From: JBBAFM01 sp041655415
Lineage (GTDB): Bacteria > Bacillota > Clostridia > Peptostreptococcales > JAAYPU01
Length of the DNA: 18,093 bases
Direction: 5' to 3'
Assembly: GCA_964429195.1 (NCBI GenBank)
Contig: CAYSBC010000040.1
Coordinates: forward strand, 1 to 18,093
The first letter of the stretch is position 1. Each line of letters starts with the position of its first letter. Shown here piece by piece: positions 6,517-14,508 of this stretch. Below the pieces are notes generated by a model, which saw only the letters and a list, made by a program, of their open reading frames with translations, searched no databases and had not been told where the DNA came from. Position numbers and translations under genes: made by a program.

Positions 6517-6551
6517 AGATGGACGCTATTATAATTGAGGGGGACAACATC

Positions 6552-6728
6552 GTGAAACATATTAAAACTCTTTCTAAGGCTTCTTTAACAAAAGATCTTT
6601 GCCATAAAGGTTGCGGAGAATGCCAGACATCCTGTCAATCTGCATGCAAGACTTCATGCACAGTGGCAAATCAAAAATGTGAAAATGAAAGACTTACAAA
6701 AGGTAGCGAAATAGAACTTGACATCTAA
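6552..6728 (+). CDS. scfA: SCIFF precursor peptide (six cysteines in forty-five), RiPP precursor
   Basis: This is the precursor of the near-universal clostridial SCIFF peptide, modified by the neighbouring radical SAM enzyme to carry thioether (ranthipeptide-type) links from cysteine to a residue side chain. With the GTG start it has 58 aa: leader MKHIKTLSKASL, then the conserved cysteine block at C21, C24, C28, C32, C36 and C43 including CQSACKTSC and ANQKCEN. The GTG is chosen because GAGGGGG lies 8 bases upstream and MKHIKTL is the family N terminus; the in-frame ATG at 6519 has no ribosome site. Oddities are an additional C17 in the leader-core junction and about 13 residues after CEN ending EIELDI, where usual members stop. 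In the related CteA the reported link joins a Cys and a Thr, so T37 after C36 is a candidate acceptor by analogy. Confidence 0.95.
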   Translation: MKHIKTLSKASLTKDLCHKGCGECQTSCQSACKTSCTVANQKCENERLTKGSEIELDI

Positions 6729-6774
6729 TAAATATTTGCTAAGTTATGTGTTACGTTATGATTTTAGCACATTT

Positions 6775-6800
6775 AAAAACAGCTAGAGCTGTTTTTTTTT
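6775..6800 (+). terminator. Intrinsic terminator between scfA and scfB
   Basis: AAAAACAGC (6775-6783) and GCTGTTTTT (6788-6796) form a 9-bp stem with a TAGA loop, continuing into an uninterrupted T-run to 6800. It lies 47 bases after the scfA stop and 88 before the scfB start. It should end most scfA transcripts, with limited read-through into scfB. Confidence 0.88.
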
Positions 6801-6887
6801 GATTATAGAATTATATAAATGATATAGAAGTAGGAAGTATGTTAATAATAGGGGTTAAGCCCTAATAGAAAGATAAAGGAGAAAAGA

Positions 6888-8246
6888 ATGATACACAAAT
6901 ATAAATTTAAAGATAAATATATTGTATTGGATGTGAACAGTGGCTCTGTCCATGTGGTTGACAAAATAATATATGATATATTGGACTATTATGATGACAA
7001 TCATAGCGATTTAGATTACGGCATACTGTATGGTTTATTGAATCAAGAATACAGCCCTGAGTCTATTAAAGAAGCTTTAGAAGAAATTCAATATTTAGAA
7101 GGTGAAAAGTTACTCTTTGCAGACGATGATTTTATCACAGAAGATTTGCTTAGTAAAAAAGAGCCGGTGGTCAAAGCTTTGTGCCTTCATGTTGCTCATG
7201 ATTGCAACATGAAATGTAAATATTGCTTTGCTTCTCAAGGGTCATTTCAAGGGACTAAGGAACTGATGTCACTGGAGATAGGCAAGAAAGCCATCGATTT
7301 TTTAATTGAACAATCAGGAAATCGAAGAAATTTAGAAGTGGATTTCTTTGGAGGGGAACCTTTGCTCAATTTTGATGTTGTAAAGGAACTTGTAGCTTAC
7401 GGTCGTGAAACAGAGAAGAAAAAGGGTAAAAATATCCGTTTTACCATCACAACAAATGGTATTGCATTGGATGAAGAAAAAATAGAATATATCAATGAAA
7501 ACATGGAAAATGTTATATTAAGCATTGATGGCAGACCGGAAATAAACGATTATATGCGAACGACCTTGAATGATAAGGGCACTTTTAATCTAATCATTGA
7601 TAATTACCAGAAATTTATTGAGAAAAGGACAAAAAAGTTGTATTATGTAAGAGGAACTTTCACAAAAAACAACTTGGACTTTTCAAAGGATGTCTTGTTT
7701 TTAACAGAACAAGGTTTTAAGAACGTCTCAGTTGAACCGGTTGTTGTAAGCGAAGATGTTGATTATAGGCTTACAGAAGAGGATCTGCCGACTATATTTG
7801 GCGAATATGATAAGTTAGCTGATTTTTATATCCAACAAGGTCGGGAAAATAAGGATTATGAGTTTTTTCATTTTAATTTAGATCTTAACCAAGGACCCTG
7901 TGTCATAAAACGAGTTTCCGGTTGTGGTGCAGGAACCGAATATATGGCTATAGCTCCTAATGGAGACTTGTATCCTTGTCATCAATTTGTAGGCGTAGAA
8001 GAATTTAAAATCGGAAATCTATTGGATGAAAATTTGGATAATCCATTGTATGATACATTTAATTCTGCCCATATTTATACAAAAGAAAAATGCAAATCCT
8101 GTTGGGCGAAATTCTATTGTAGTGGAGGGTGTCATGCCAGCGCTTATAATATGAATCAAGATATCCATGAGCCTTATTTTATGGCTTGTGAAATGGAACG
8201 AAAAAGAATAGAATGTGCCATTGGTATAAAGGCCGTTCTTGATTAG
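6888..8246 (+). CDS. scfB: SCIFF maturase, radical SAM/SPASM thioether synthase
   Basis: ScfB (CteB in Clostridium thermocellum) uses SAM and [4Fe-4S] clusters to form thioether links in the SCIFF precursor. The 452-aa protein has an N-terminal region (about 1-90) fitting a peptide-recognition (RRE) domain. The radical SAM core carries C106-x3-C110-x2-C113, with F following the last Cys, and GGEP at 155-158. The C-terminal SPASM domain has C338, C346, C364, then C402-x2-C405-x5-C411-x3-C415 and C434, enough to ligate two auxiliary clusters. The start has AAAGGAGA upstream. The gene is followed by a 29-base gap to the carbonic-anhydrase-like gene, so it probably heads the message that runs into secDF; no strong promoter of its own was found, so part of its expression may be read-through from scfA. 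All expected cluster residues are present. Confidence 0.96.
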   Translation: MIHKYKFKDKYIVLDVNSGSVHVVDKIIYDILDYYDDNHSDLDYGILYGLLNQEYSPESIKEALEEIQYLEGEKLLFADDDFITEDLLSKKEPVVKALCLHVAHDCNMKCKYCFASQGSFQGTKELMSLEIGKKAIDFLIEQSGNRRNLEVDFFGGEPLLNFDVVKELVAYGRETEKKKGKNIRFTITTNGIALDEEKIEYINENMENVILSIDGRPEINDYMRTTLNDKGTFNLIIDNYQKFIEKRTKKLYYVRGTFTKNNLDFSKDVLFLTEQGFKNVSVEPVVVSEDVDYRLTEEDLPTIFGEYDKLADFYIQQGRENKDYEFFHFNLDLNQGPCVIKRVSGCGAGTEYMAIAPNGDLYPCHQFVGVEEFKIGNLLDENLDNPLYDTFNSAHIYTKEKCKSCWAKFYCSGGCHASAYNMNQDIHEPYFMACEMERKRIECAIGIKAVLD

Positions 8247-8275
8247 CTTAATTTAAAAAATAGGGAGGAAATAAT

Positions 8276-8800
8276 ATGATTATTGCAGTAAATGGAAAAA
8301 CACCGAATATACCAAAAGATAGTTTTATAGCTGAAACAGCCGTTATTACAGGCGACGTTACCATGGGAGAAGGAAGCAATGTTTGGTATGGAGTTGTTAT
8401 AAGAGGAGATGTTAATACCATCAAGATGGGAAAGAATGTTAACATACAAGACAATGCCACCATTCATGTATCCCCAACCACTTCAACGACTATAGGAGAT
8501 AATAGTGTTGTTGCTCATAATTGTATGGTTCATGGAGCACAAATCGGAAAAAATACACTCATTGCTATCGGAGCTGTAGTCATGGATAATGCAGTCATAG
8601 GTGATAATGTTATCATAGGTGCTTGTAGTTTTGTACCTCCGGGAAAAGTCATACCGGATAATTCTATCGTGATGGGAAGTCCATGCAAAATTGTAGGAGA
8701 AAATGGAGAGAAAAACAAAGAGATGGTCGATAGTATTATTAGCGATTACTTGATGATGTCTGAATGGTATAAGAACAATTCACATCAAGTTGAACGGTAA
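8276..8800 (+). CDS. Gamma-carbonic-anhydrase-like hexapeptide-repeat protein (YrdA/PaaY family)
   Basis: The 174-aa protein forms a left-handed beta-helix from imperfect [LIV]-G-x4 hexapeptide repeats (about residues 20-125) followed by a C-terminal helix. The family's metal ligands H64, H81 and H86 are all present, as are R43, D45 and Q58 of the gamma-carbonic-anhydrase site, so metal binding is expected. Family members range from active carbonic anhydrases to proteins of unknown substrate, so catalysis on CO2 is not assured. GGGAGGAAA precedes the ATG. It sits 29 bases after scfB and 46 before secD, clearly in the same transcription unit; a functional link to either is not established. A frame with the ATG followed by IIAVNGKTP is family-typical. 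Confidence 0.92.
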   Translation: MIIAVNGKTPNIPKDSFIAETAVITGDVTMGEGSNVWYGVVIRGDVNTIKMGKNVNIQDNATIHVSPTTSTTIGDNSVVAHNCMVHGAQIGKNTLIAIGAVVMDNAVIGDNVIIGACSFVPPGKVIPDNSIVMGSPCKIVGENGEKNKEMVDSIISDYLMMSEWYKNNSHQVER

Positions 8801-8846
8801 TTTAAATATATTAAGGCACGCATGAGAGCTTTGAAAGGAGTAAACT

Positions 8847-10145
8847 ATGAAAAAGGTACTAGCCATATTGATTGTCATCCTCATGGTATTTGGGTGGGTT
8901 GTTTCAATAAGTGGCTTAACAGTTGGAAACCTTGAGATTAGACCTCTTCAAGATTTAATCCGATTGGGGTTAGATTTAAAGGGTGGGGTATATGTTGTTC
9001 TCGAAGCAGAGACGAATCTTAAGGATAAAGCCCTAAGAGACCTTATGAATCAAACTCAACAGGTAGTAGAGAGACGTGTCAACTCCATGGGATTATCGGA
9101 ACCCAATGTAACGATTGAAGGAGATAATAGAATCCGTGTTGAACTTCCGGGTGTTAAAAACTCGGCAGAAGCTATTGTGGCCATAGGGCAGACAGCTCAA
9201 CTACAATTTATGGATTACCGGGGAAATGTGATTCTTACAGGAAGTGAAGTGAAGGATGCTAGGCTATCCTATGACCCTGAACATCCATCCAGGCCTGTAG
9301 TTTCATTGGAATTTACAAGTGAAGGAGCAAAGGCATTTAAAGACGCAACAACTAGGACAAGTCAGGTTATATTGCCTCCACAATCCGATTCGACCTATAT
9401 GGAAAAGGTTGCAGAAAAAACCATCTTTATTGTTTTAGATAATGAGGTTATATCCAATCCTATAGGTGAGGTAGCTATTACAAATGGACAGGCCGTCATT
9501 CAAGGGTCATTCACCGTTGATGAAGCAGCTAATCTGGCTGCACTCATAAGAGGCGGTGCTCTTCCGGTCAATTTAAAGGAAGTACAAAGCTCTGAAATAG
9601 GAGCCACATTAGGGCAAGATTCACTCTACCTCAGTGTACTGGCTGGGGCCATTGGCATGGGAATCATTATTTTGTTTATGCTTGTTTATTACAAAGTTTT
9701 AGGCATATCTGCAGGAATTGGTCTCTTGCTTTATACATTGCTTGTTGCCTGGATCATGGTGGCCTTTAAGGCGGTACTCACTTTACCGGGAATAGCAGGT
9801 ATTATTCTTTCCATAGGTATGGCAGTGGATGCCAATGTTATCATATTTGAAAGAATAAAAGAAGAACTTGCCAATGGAAAGACCATAAGAGTATCGATTA
9901 AGTCAGGTTTTCAAAGGGCTATGACAACTATTCTAGACTCGAATATTACCACTATCATTGCTGGAGTCGTTCTGTATTATTTCGGTTCAGGCCCTGTTAG
10001 AGGCTTTGCGGTGACTTTAATTATAGGTATTTTAGTCAGTATGTTCACAGCAGTCCTTATTACTAGACTCTATATTCATGTTATATCGGATATAAAGGCT
10101 TTAAACAAAAAGAGCTTTTACGGTATTAAGGAGGTAAAGGTATGA
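8847..10145 (+). CDS. secD: Protein translocase subunit SecD
   Basis: SecD works with SecF to pull proteins across the membrane after SecYEG/SecA translocation, using the proton or sodium gradient. The protein has 432 aa, the compact Firmicute form. It has an N-terminal helix (residues 4-23), then D1 RLGLDLKGG at 39-47, an extracytoplasmic P1 region to about residue 245 with LIRGGALPV (233-241), and five further helices. These include the RND-like GMAVDANVIIFERIKEE (324-340) and the GSGPVRGFAVTLIIGI segment (380-395). AAAGGAG stands before the ATG. Its last 4 bases overlap the secF start, so the two are translationally coupled. Unlike in Bacillus subtilis, SecD and SecF are separate proteins. 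Confidence 0.97.
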   Translation: MKKVLAILIVILMVFGWVVSISGLTVGNLEIRPLQDLIRLGLDLKGGVYVVLEAETNLKDKALRDLMNQTQQVVERRVNSMGLSEPNVTIEGDNRIRVELPGVKNSAEAIVAIGQTAQLQFMDYRGNVILTGSEVKDARLSYDPEHPSRPVVSLEFTSEGAKAFKDATTRTSQVILPPQSDSTYMEKVAEKTIFIVLDNEVISNPIGEVAITNGQAVIQGSFTVDEAANLAALIRGGALPVNLKEVQSSEIGATLGQDSLYLSVLAGAIGMGIIILFMLVYYKVLGISAGIGLLLYTLLVAWIMVAFKAVLTLPGIAGIILSIGMAVDANVIIFERIKEELANGKTIRVSIKSGFQRAMTTILDSNITTIIAGVVLYYFGSGPVRGFAVTLIIGILVSMFTAVLITRLYIHVISDIKALNKKSFYGIKEVKV

Positions 10146-11026
10146 AATTACAAATTATTAAGTATACAAAAATATGGTACCTTATTTCCATTGTTGTTAT
10201 AGTAGTGGGACTGGGAGCAGGATTACTGGGCGGATTTAATCCTGGGATTGATTTTTCAGGTGGTTCCATGATACACATTGACATGGAACAAAAAATAGAT
10301 TTAAATAAGTTACAGGAAACGATTGAGGAGTTTGAATTAGATGAATCGATTATTACTGTAGGAAAAGATAATACTGAAATTATGATCAAAACAAGTAAGC
10401 CTCTATCGAATGAGGAACGGACTGAAATCTTCAATAAGGTGGCCGGAGAATATAACTTAGAATATGATAACCTGTTAGCAGCAGATCAATTCAGTGCTTC
10501 TGTAGGTGAAGAAATTCAAAAGAAGGCAGTGATTGCCGTTATTATTGCTTCGGTAGGTATTCTTATTTATATTACCATCCGATTTGAAATAAAATTTGCT
10601 GTGGCAGCGATTATCGCTTTATTACATGATGTTCTTGTCATGATAGCCTTTTATGGTTTGTTTAGAATTCCTATAAACAGCTCTTTTATTGCGGCCATAT
10701 TAGTCATTGTTGGTTATTCCATTAATGATACGATAGTCATATTTGACAGAATCCGAGAGAATGCCCATCATTATAAGAAAAATAGGATGGAGGAATTAGT
10801 AGATACGAGTATTAATCAATCCTTGACTAGGTCAATCAATACTTCTCTTACTGCATTGATAGCAGTCCTATGTGTGTTTATTCTTGGAGTAGAATCTATC
10901 CGAGAGTTTACATTACCTATCATAGCAGGGCTCATTGCAGGAACTTATTCATCTATTTTTATAGCAAGCCCAATATGGTATCAATTAACTAATTTATCGA
11001 ACAAACCTCACTATGTAGGTAAATAA
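10142..11026 (+). CDS. secF: Protein translocase subunit SecF
   Basis: SecF is the partner of SecD in the auxiliary Sec motor of the cytoplasmic membrane. The 294-aa protein has an N-terminal helix (residues 11-30) followed by the signature FNPGIDFSGG (32-41). A small extracytoplasmic domain runs to about 125, and five helices follow, with VGYSINDTIVIFDRIRE (190-206), LTRSINTSLTAL (228-239) and a glycine-rich final helix (260-278). The conserved Asp in the NDT motif is the putative ion-coupling residue. It begins within the secD stop (ATGA overlap) and has AAGGAGG upstream inside secD. apt follows after 34 bases with its own good ribosome site, suggesting continued co-transcription. Confidence 0.97.
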   Translation: MKLQIIKYTKIWYLISIVVIVVGLGAGLLGGFNPGIDFSGGSMIHIDMEQKIDLNKLQETIEEFELDESIITVGKDNTEIMIKTSKPLSNEERTEIFNKVAGEYNLEYDNLLAADQFSASVGEEIQKKAVIAVIIASVGILIYITIRFEIKFAVAAIIALLHDVLVMIAFYGLFRIPINSSFIAAILVIVGYSINDTIVIFDRIRENAHHYKKNRMEELVDTSINQSLTRSINTSLTALIAVLCVFILGVESIREFTLPIIAGLIAGTYSSIFIASPIWYQLTNLSNKPHYVGK

Positions 11027-11060
11027 CAGCTTAATGAATTATAATTATTAGGAGGATGAA

Positions 11061-11579
11061 ATGACTACTCGTTTACAAGAAAAAATAAGAGATGTAGAAA
11101 ACTTCCCCAAAGAAGGTGTACTCTTTAGAGACATAACCCCTTTATTACATGATGGGCAGTGTTTCAGTGAGTCCATAGAGGCTTTTAAAGCTTTATGTGC
11201 AGATTTAGATTTTGACTTTATAGTCGGACCTGAATCAAGAGGTTTTATTTTTGGAACACCACTGGCTTATGCTCTGAAAAAAGGATTTATTCCCGTAAGA
11301 AAGCCGGGAAAACTTCCTTGTGAAACGGTAACATTTGAATATGACCTAGAGTATGGTTGTGATAGGTTAGAAATGCACAAGGATGCCATAAAAGCCGGGG
11401 ACAAGGTAGTGATTGTAGATGATTTGTTGGCAACGGGTGGTACCATAGCATCGGCTGTTCAACTCATCGAACAGTTAGGTGGAGAGGTAGTCGGAATATT
11501 TGTACTTATTGAGCTGATGGAACTTAAAGGAAAAGATAAACTTACAGATTATGTTGTAAGGTCGATTTTGCAGTATTAA
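11061..11579 (+). CDS. apt: Adenine phosphoribosyltransferase
   Basis: The enzyme converts adenine and PRPP to AMP in purine salvage. At 172 aa it has standard length. The N terminus FPKEGVLFRDITPLL matches the family, with GPESRGFIFG (56-65), the flexible-loop KPGKLPCETVTFEYDLEYG (81-99) and the PRPP-binding VVIVDDLLATGGT (116-128). TTAGGAGG lies just before the ATG. The stop codon lies inside a 10-bp tandem repeat (11570-11589), with a second in-frame-looking QY-stop copy immediately after it. The order secDF, apt, relA is common in Firmicutes, and AMP salvage is linked to (p)ppGpp chemistry only loosely. Confidence 0.97.
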   Translation: MTTRLQEKIRDVENFPKEGVLFRDITPLLHDGQCFSESIEAFKALCADLDFDFIVGPESRGFIFGTPLAYALKKGFIPVRKPGKLPCETVTFEYDLEYGCDRLEMHKDAIKAGDKVVIVDDLLATGGTIASAVQLIEQLGGEVVGIFVLIELMELKGKDKLTDYVVRSILQY

Positions 11580-11612
11580 GCAGTATTAAATAGGACTTTT
11601 TTGAGGTGAATT

Positions 11613-13790
11613 ATGCTAGAAGAGTTGATAAGCAATATTAAAGGCTATAATCCAAATTCTGAAACAGCCTTAATCGAAAAGGCTTATAATTTAGCCCAGA
11701 GGGCACATAAAGGGCAGTTTAGAAAATCGGGTGAACAATATTTAATTCATCCTATTGAGGTTGCCAAAATACTTGTAGAATTAGAAATGGATGATTATAC
11801 AATTATTGGTGGTCTTCTTCATGATGTATTAGAGGATACAGACTACACAAAAGAAGAGATTAAAAAAGAATTTGGTGAAGAAATTGTCATGCTTATTGAC
11901 GGTGTAACAAAGCTTGGCCGATTTGTCTTTAATACCAAGGAAGAACAACAGGCAGAAAACTTAAGAAAAATGCTTCTTGCTATGTCTAAGGATATCCGCG
12001 TATTAATTATTAAGCTTGCTGATAGACTACATAATATGCGAACTTTAAACTTTATGGATGAAAAGAAAAGAAAAGAAAAGTCCATGGAAACTTTAGAGAT
12101 ATATGCCCCCTTAGCACACCGGCTAGGTATATCCAAAATCAAATGGGAATTAGAAGACATTGCCTTTAGTTATCTTGAACCTGAGGCTTTTGATGACTTG
12201 GATAAAAAGGTCAAAAAGAAAAGAAGTGAGCGGGAAGCTACTATTAATGAGATAATTATAAAAATCAAAGCAGAAGTAAAGGACCATATCGATTATTTTG
12301 AAATAACAGGACGACCCAAACATTTTTATAGTATTTATAAAAAAATGAAGTTTCAAAACAAGGCTCTAGAAGAGATTTTTGACATAACGGCAGTAAGAGT
12401 GATTGTGGATACCATCAGAGATTGTTATGCAGTCTTAGGGATAGTTCATACTATGTGGAAGCCTATGCCGGGACGCTTTAAGGATTACATCGCTATGCCA
12501 AAACCCAATATGTATCAATCTTTGCATACAACACTTATTGGTGATGATGGCGAGCCCTTTGAAATACAGATTAGAACGATGGAAATGCATCGCATATCGG
12601 AATATGGTATCGCGGCACATTGGAAGTACAAAGAAGGTAACAAATCCTCAGAAGAGTTTGATTATAAATTAGCTTGGCTGAGACAAATGATGGAATGGCA
12701 AAAAGAGCTGAAGGATCCAAAAGAATTTATGGAATCTCTTAGGATGGATTTGTTTTCCAATCAAGTATTTGTTTTTACCCCTAAAGGAGAGGTTATTGAA
12801 TTACCTGCAGGATCCACTCCCATTGATTTTGCTTACAAGATACACTCCGAAGTTGGTAATAAATGTGTTGGAGCACGAGTCGATAGTAAAATGGTTCCTC
12901 TTGATTATAAATTGGGCAATGGTAACATTGTAGAAATCATTACTTCAAACAGTAAAAAAGGTCCAAGTATTGACTGGTTAAAAATTGTTAAAAGCAGCCA
13001 TGCCAAAAATAAGATACGTCAATGGATGAAAAGAGAAGACAAAGCTGAGAATATTGAAAAGGGCAAGGATATGCTTGAAAAGTATGTTCGCAAAAAGGGA
13101 ATTGACAGTAAACAAATCATCAAGGTCAATTGGATGAATAGGGCAGCTAAGCACTTGAATTTGAATACCGGTGATTTTTTATATGCATCCATAGCCAATG
13201 GCAGTTTAAATGTCAGCCGTGTGGTCATGTTATTACAACAGTATTACCGTCAAGAAAAACAGAAGGAATTAGAATTAAACAATAAGGATAAAGCTGTCAA
13301 CGGCACCCAAAGCAAAGAGAAAAAAAGACCTAAGGAAGCCAGCGGCGTTATTGTGAGAGGTGCAGACAATATACTTATCCGCTTTGCTAAGTGCTGCAAC
13401 CCTGTACCGGGAGATGAAATAATAGGATTTATAACCAAGGGAAGGGGAGTCTCAGTGCATCGGGCAGACTGTATTAATGTCATCAATCAAAAGGATGATG
13501 GAATGCACAGACTCATCGATGTGGAATGGAACTTATCTGAAAATCAAGTTGCTTATGAAACTGAAATCAATATTATAGCTGAAGATAGAAAAGGTATTTT
13601 GTTAGAAGTCACTAAAGTCTTGGATGATTTAAATATTAAAGTTACCGGTGTTAATGCTAAAACAGGTAAGGATATTATCGTCAATATTTCTATCACAATA
13701 CAAATTTTTGGGGTGAATCAGTTGAACAAAGTCTTTAAAAAAATTAGAGGCCTTCAGGGCGTTATTGATGTTTTTAGAACAATTTCTTAA
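11613..13790 (+). CDS. relA: Bifunctional (p)ppGpp synthetase/hydrolase (Rel/RSH family)
   Basis: This long RSH enzyme makes and degrades the alarmone (p)ppGpp. The 725-aa protein has an HD hydrolase domain with H46, HD at 70-71 and ED at 74-75, plus LADRLHNMRT (135-144). The synthetase domain has GRPKHFYSIYKKM (233-245), RFKD at 288-291, and YQSLHTTL (301-308) with EIQIRT (317-322). RFKD is the RxKD form of bifunctional enzymes, not the ExDD of synthetase-only RelA. A TGS domain (about 385-446), a helical region, a zinc-finger-type segment with CC at 594-595 in FAKCCNPVPGD, and a C-terminal ACT domain (about 650-725) complete it. All domains are intact, so both activities and ribosome regulation are expected. 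It starts 33 bases after apt with GAGGTGAA upstream. Confidence 0.97.
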   Translation: MLEELISNIKGYNPNSETALIEKAYNLAQRAHKGQFRKSGEQYLIHPIEVAKILVELEMDDYTIIGGLLHDVLEDTDYTKEEIKKEFGEEIVMLIDGVTKLGRFVFNTKEEQQAENLRKMLLAMSKDIRVLIIKLADRLHNMRTLNFMDEKKRKEKSMETLEIYAPLAHRLGISKIKWELEDIAFSYLEPEAFDDLDKKVKKKRSEREATINEIIIKIKAEVKDHIDYFEITGRPKHFYSIYKKMKFQNKALEEIFDITAVRVIVDTIRDCYAVLGIVHTMWKPMPGRFKDYIAMPKPNMYQSLHTTLIGDDGEPFEIQIRTMEMHRISEYGIAAHWKYKEGNKSSEEFDYKLAWLRQMMEWQKELKDPKEFMESLRMDLFSNQVFVFTPKGEVIELPAGSTPIDFAYKIHSEVGNKCVGARVDSKMVPLDYKLGNGNIVEIITSNSKKGPSIDWLKIVKSSHAKNKIRQWMKREDKAENIEKGKDMLEKYVRKKGIDSKQIIKVNWMNRAAKHLNLNTGDFLYASIANGSLNVSRVVMLLQQYYRQEKQKELELNNKDKAVNGTQSKEKKRPKEASGVIVRGADNILIRFAKCCNPVPGDEIIGFITKGRGVSVHRADCINVINQKDDGMHRLIDVEWNLSENQVAYETEINIIAEDRKGILLEVTKVLDDLNIKVTGVNAKTGKDIIVNISITIQIFGVNQLNKVFKKIRGLQGVIDVFRTIS

Positions 13791-13884
13791 GGATGAGATT
13801 ATAGCTACTGAATAATGGGTATAACAATAAAGATGTTCAAGTAATAATTGTTGAGATAAAGTATAATAAATTTGGAGGTTAACA

Positions 13885-14508
13885 ATGAACATAAAAAAAT
13901 TTGTATTAGGCATGTTTCAAGTCAATTGCTATGTAGGTTGGTGCGAAAATACTAAAAAAGCCTTTATGGTGGATCCAGGATTATTTTCACAAAAGATAGT
14001 GGATTATATAAAAGAAAACAAATTAGATTTAGGGTACATCATTTTAACCCACGCTCATGGCGATCATATCGGTGGATTACCGAATATGCTCGATATATTT
14101 GATGCTAAGGTTATTACCCATGAAGATGAAGCCTTTATCTTAAGGGATCCGCGCATGAACTTTTCAGGACAAATGTTTTCCCAGCCTATTGCTATAGAAC
14201 CGGATAGGGTTGTTAAAGATGGAGAAATTATAGAAGTTGGGGATCTGAAACTTACAGTGATTCATACACCGGGACATACGCCGGGTGGCATGTGCCTCTA
14301 CAGCAAGCCTCATTTATTTAGTGGAGATACATTATTTGCTCAATCGATTGGTAGAACAGATTTTCCTTTAAGTTCAACGGAGGATTTGTTTAAGGGAATT
14401 AAAGAAAAACTGTATGCCTTACCTCATGATACAAAGGTTTATAGTGGGCATGGACCGGATACTGAAATTGGCTATGAAAAGAGAAACAACATGTTTGTTA
14501 GGGGATGA
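13885..14508 (+). CDS. Metallo-beta-lactamase-fold hydrolase (glyoxalase II-like)
   Basis: The 207-aa protein is a stand-alone MBL-fold hydrolase resembling YcbL/GloB-type enzymes, which hydrolyse thioesters such as S-lactoyl conjugates; its substrate is not known. The metal site is complete: THAHGDHIGG with H56, H58, D60 and H61, then H131 in HTPGHTPGG, D148 in FSGDTLF and H189 in YSGHGPDT. The 94-base gap after relA carries TATAAT (13863-13868) but no matching -35, so it probably depends on read-through or a weak promoter. TTTGGAGG precedes the ATG. The gene overlaps hemZ by 4 bases (ATGA), suggesting coupled translation. Confidence 0.92.
   Translation: MNIKKFVLGMFQVNCYVGWCENTKKAFMVDPGLFSQKIVDYIKENKLDLGYIILTHAHGDHIGGLPNMLDIFDAKVITHEDEAFILRDPRMNFSGQMFSQPIAIEPDRVVKDGEIIEVGDLKLTVIHTPGHTPGGMCLYSKPHLFSGDTLFAQSIGRTDFPLSSTEDLFKGIKEKLYALPHDTKVYSGHGPDTEIGYEKRNNMFVRG

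Noticed and set aside
6519..6551. In-frame ATG at 6519 as the scfA start, adding 11 residues
   Set aside because: It has no ribosome-binding site and follows a hairpin directly, whereas GTG 6552 has GAGGGGG upstream and restores the family N terminus MKHIKTL.
6849..6864. TAGGG/CCCTA hairpin just ahead of the scfB ribosome site, as a riboswitch or translational switch
   Set aside because: Only a 5-bp stem without a conserved aptamer pattern; too weak to call.
11570..11589. 10-bp tandem repeat at the apt stop codon as a recombination or attachment site
   Set aside because: Very short, with no integrase or other mobile-element sign nearby; most simply a slippage duplication.
13863..13868. TATAAT as a dedicated promoter for the MBL-hemZ pair
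   Set aside because: No -35-like hexamer lies 16-18 bases upstream; read-through from relA explains expression equally well.
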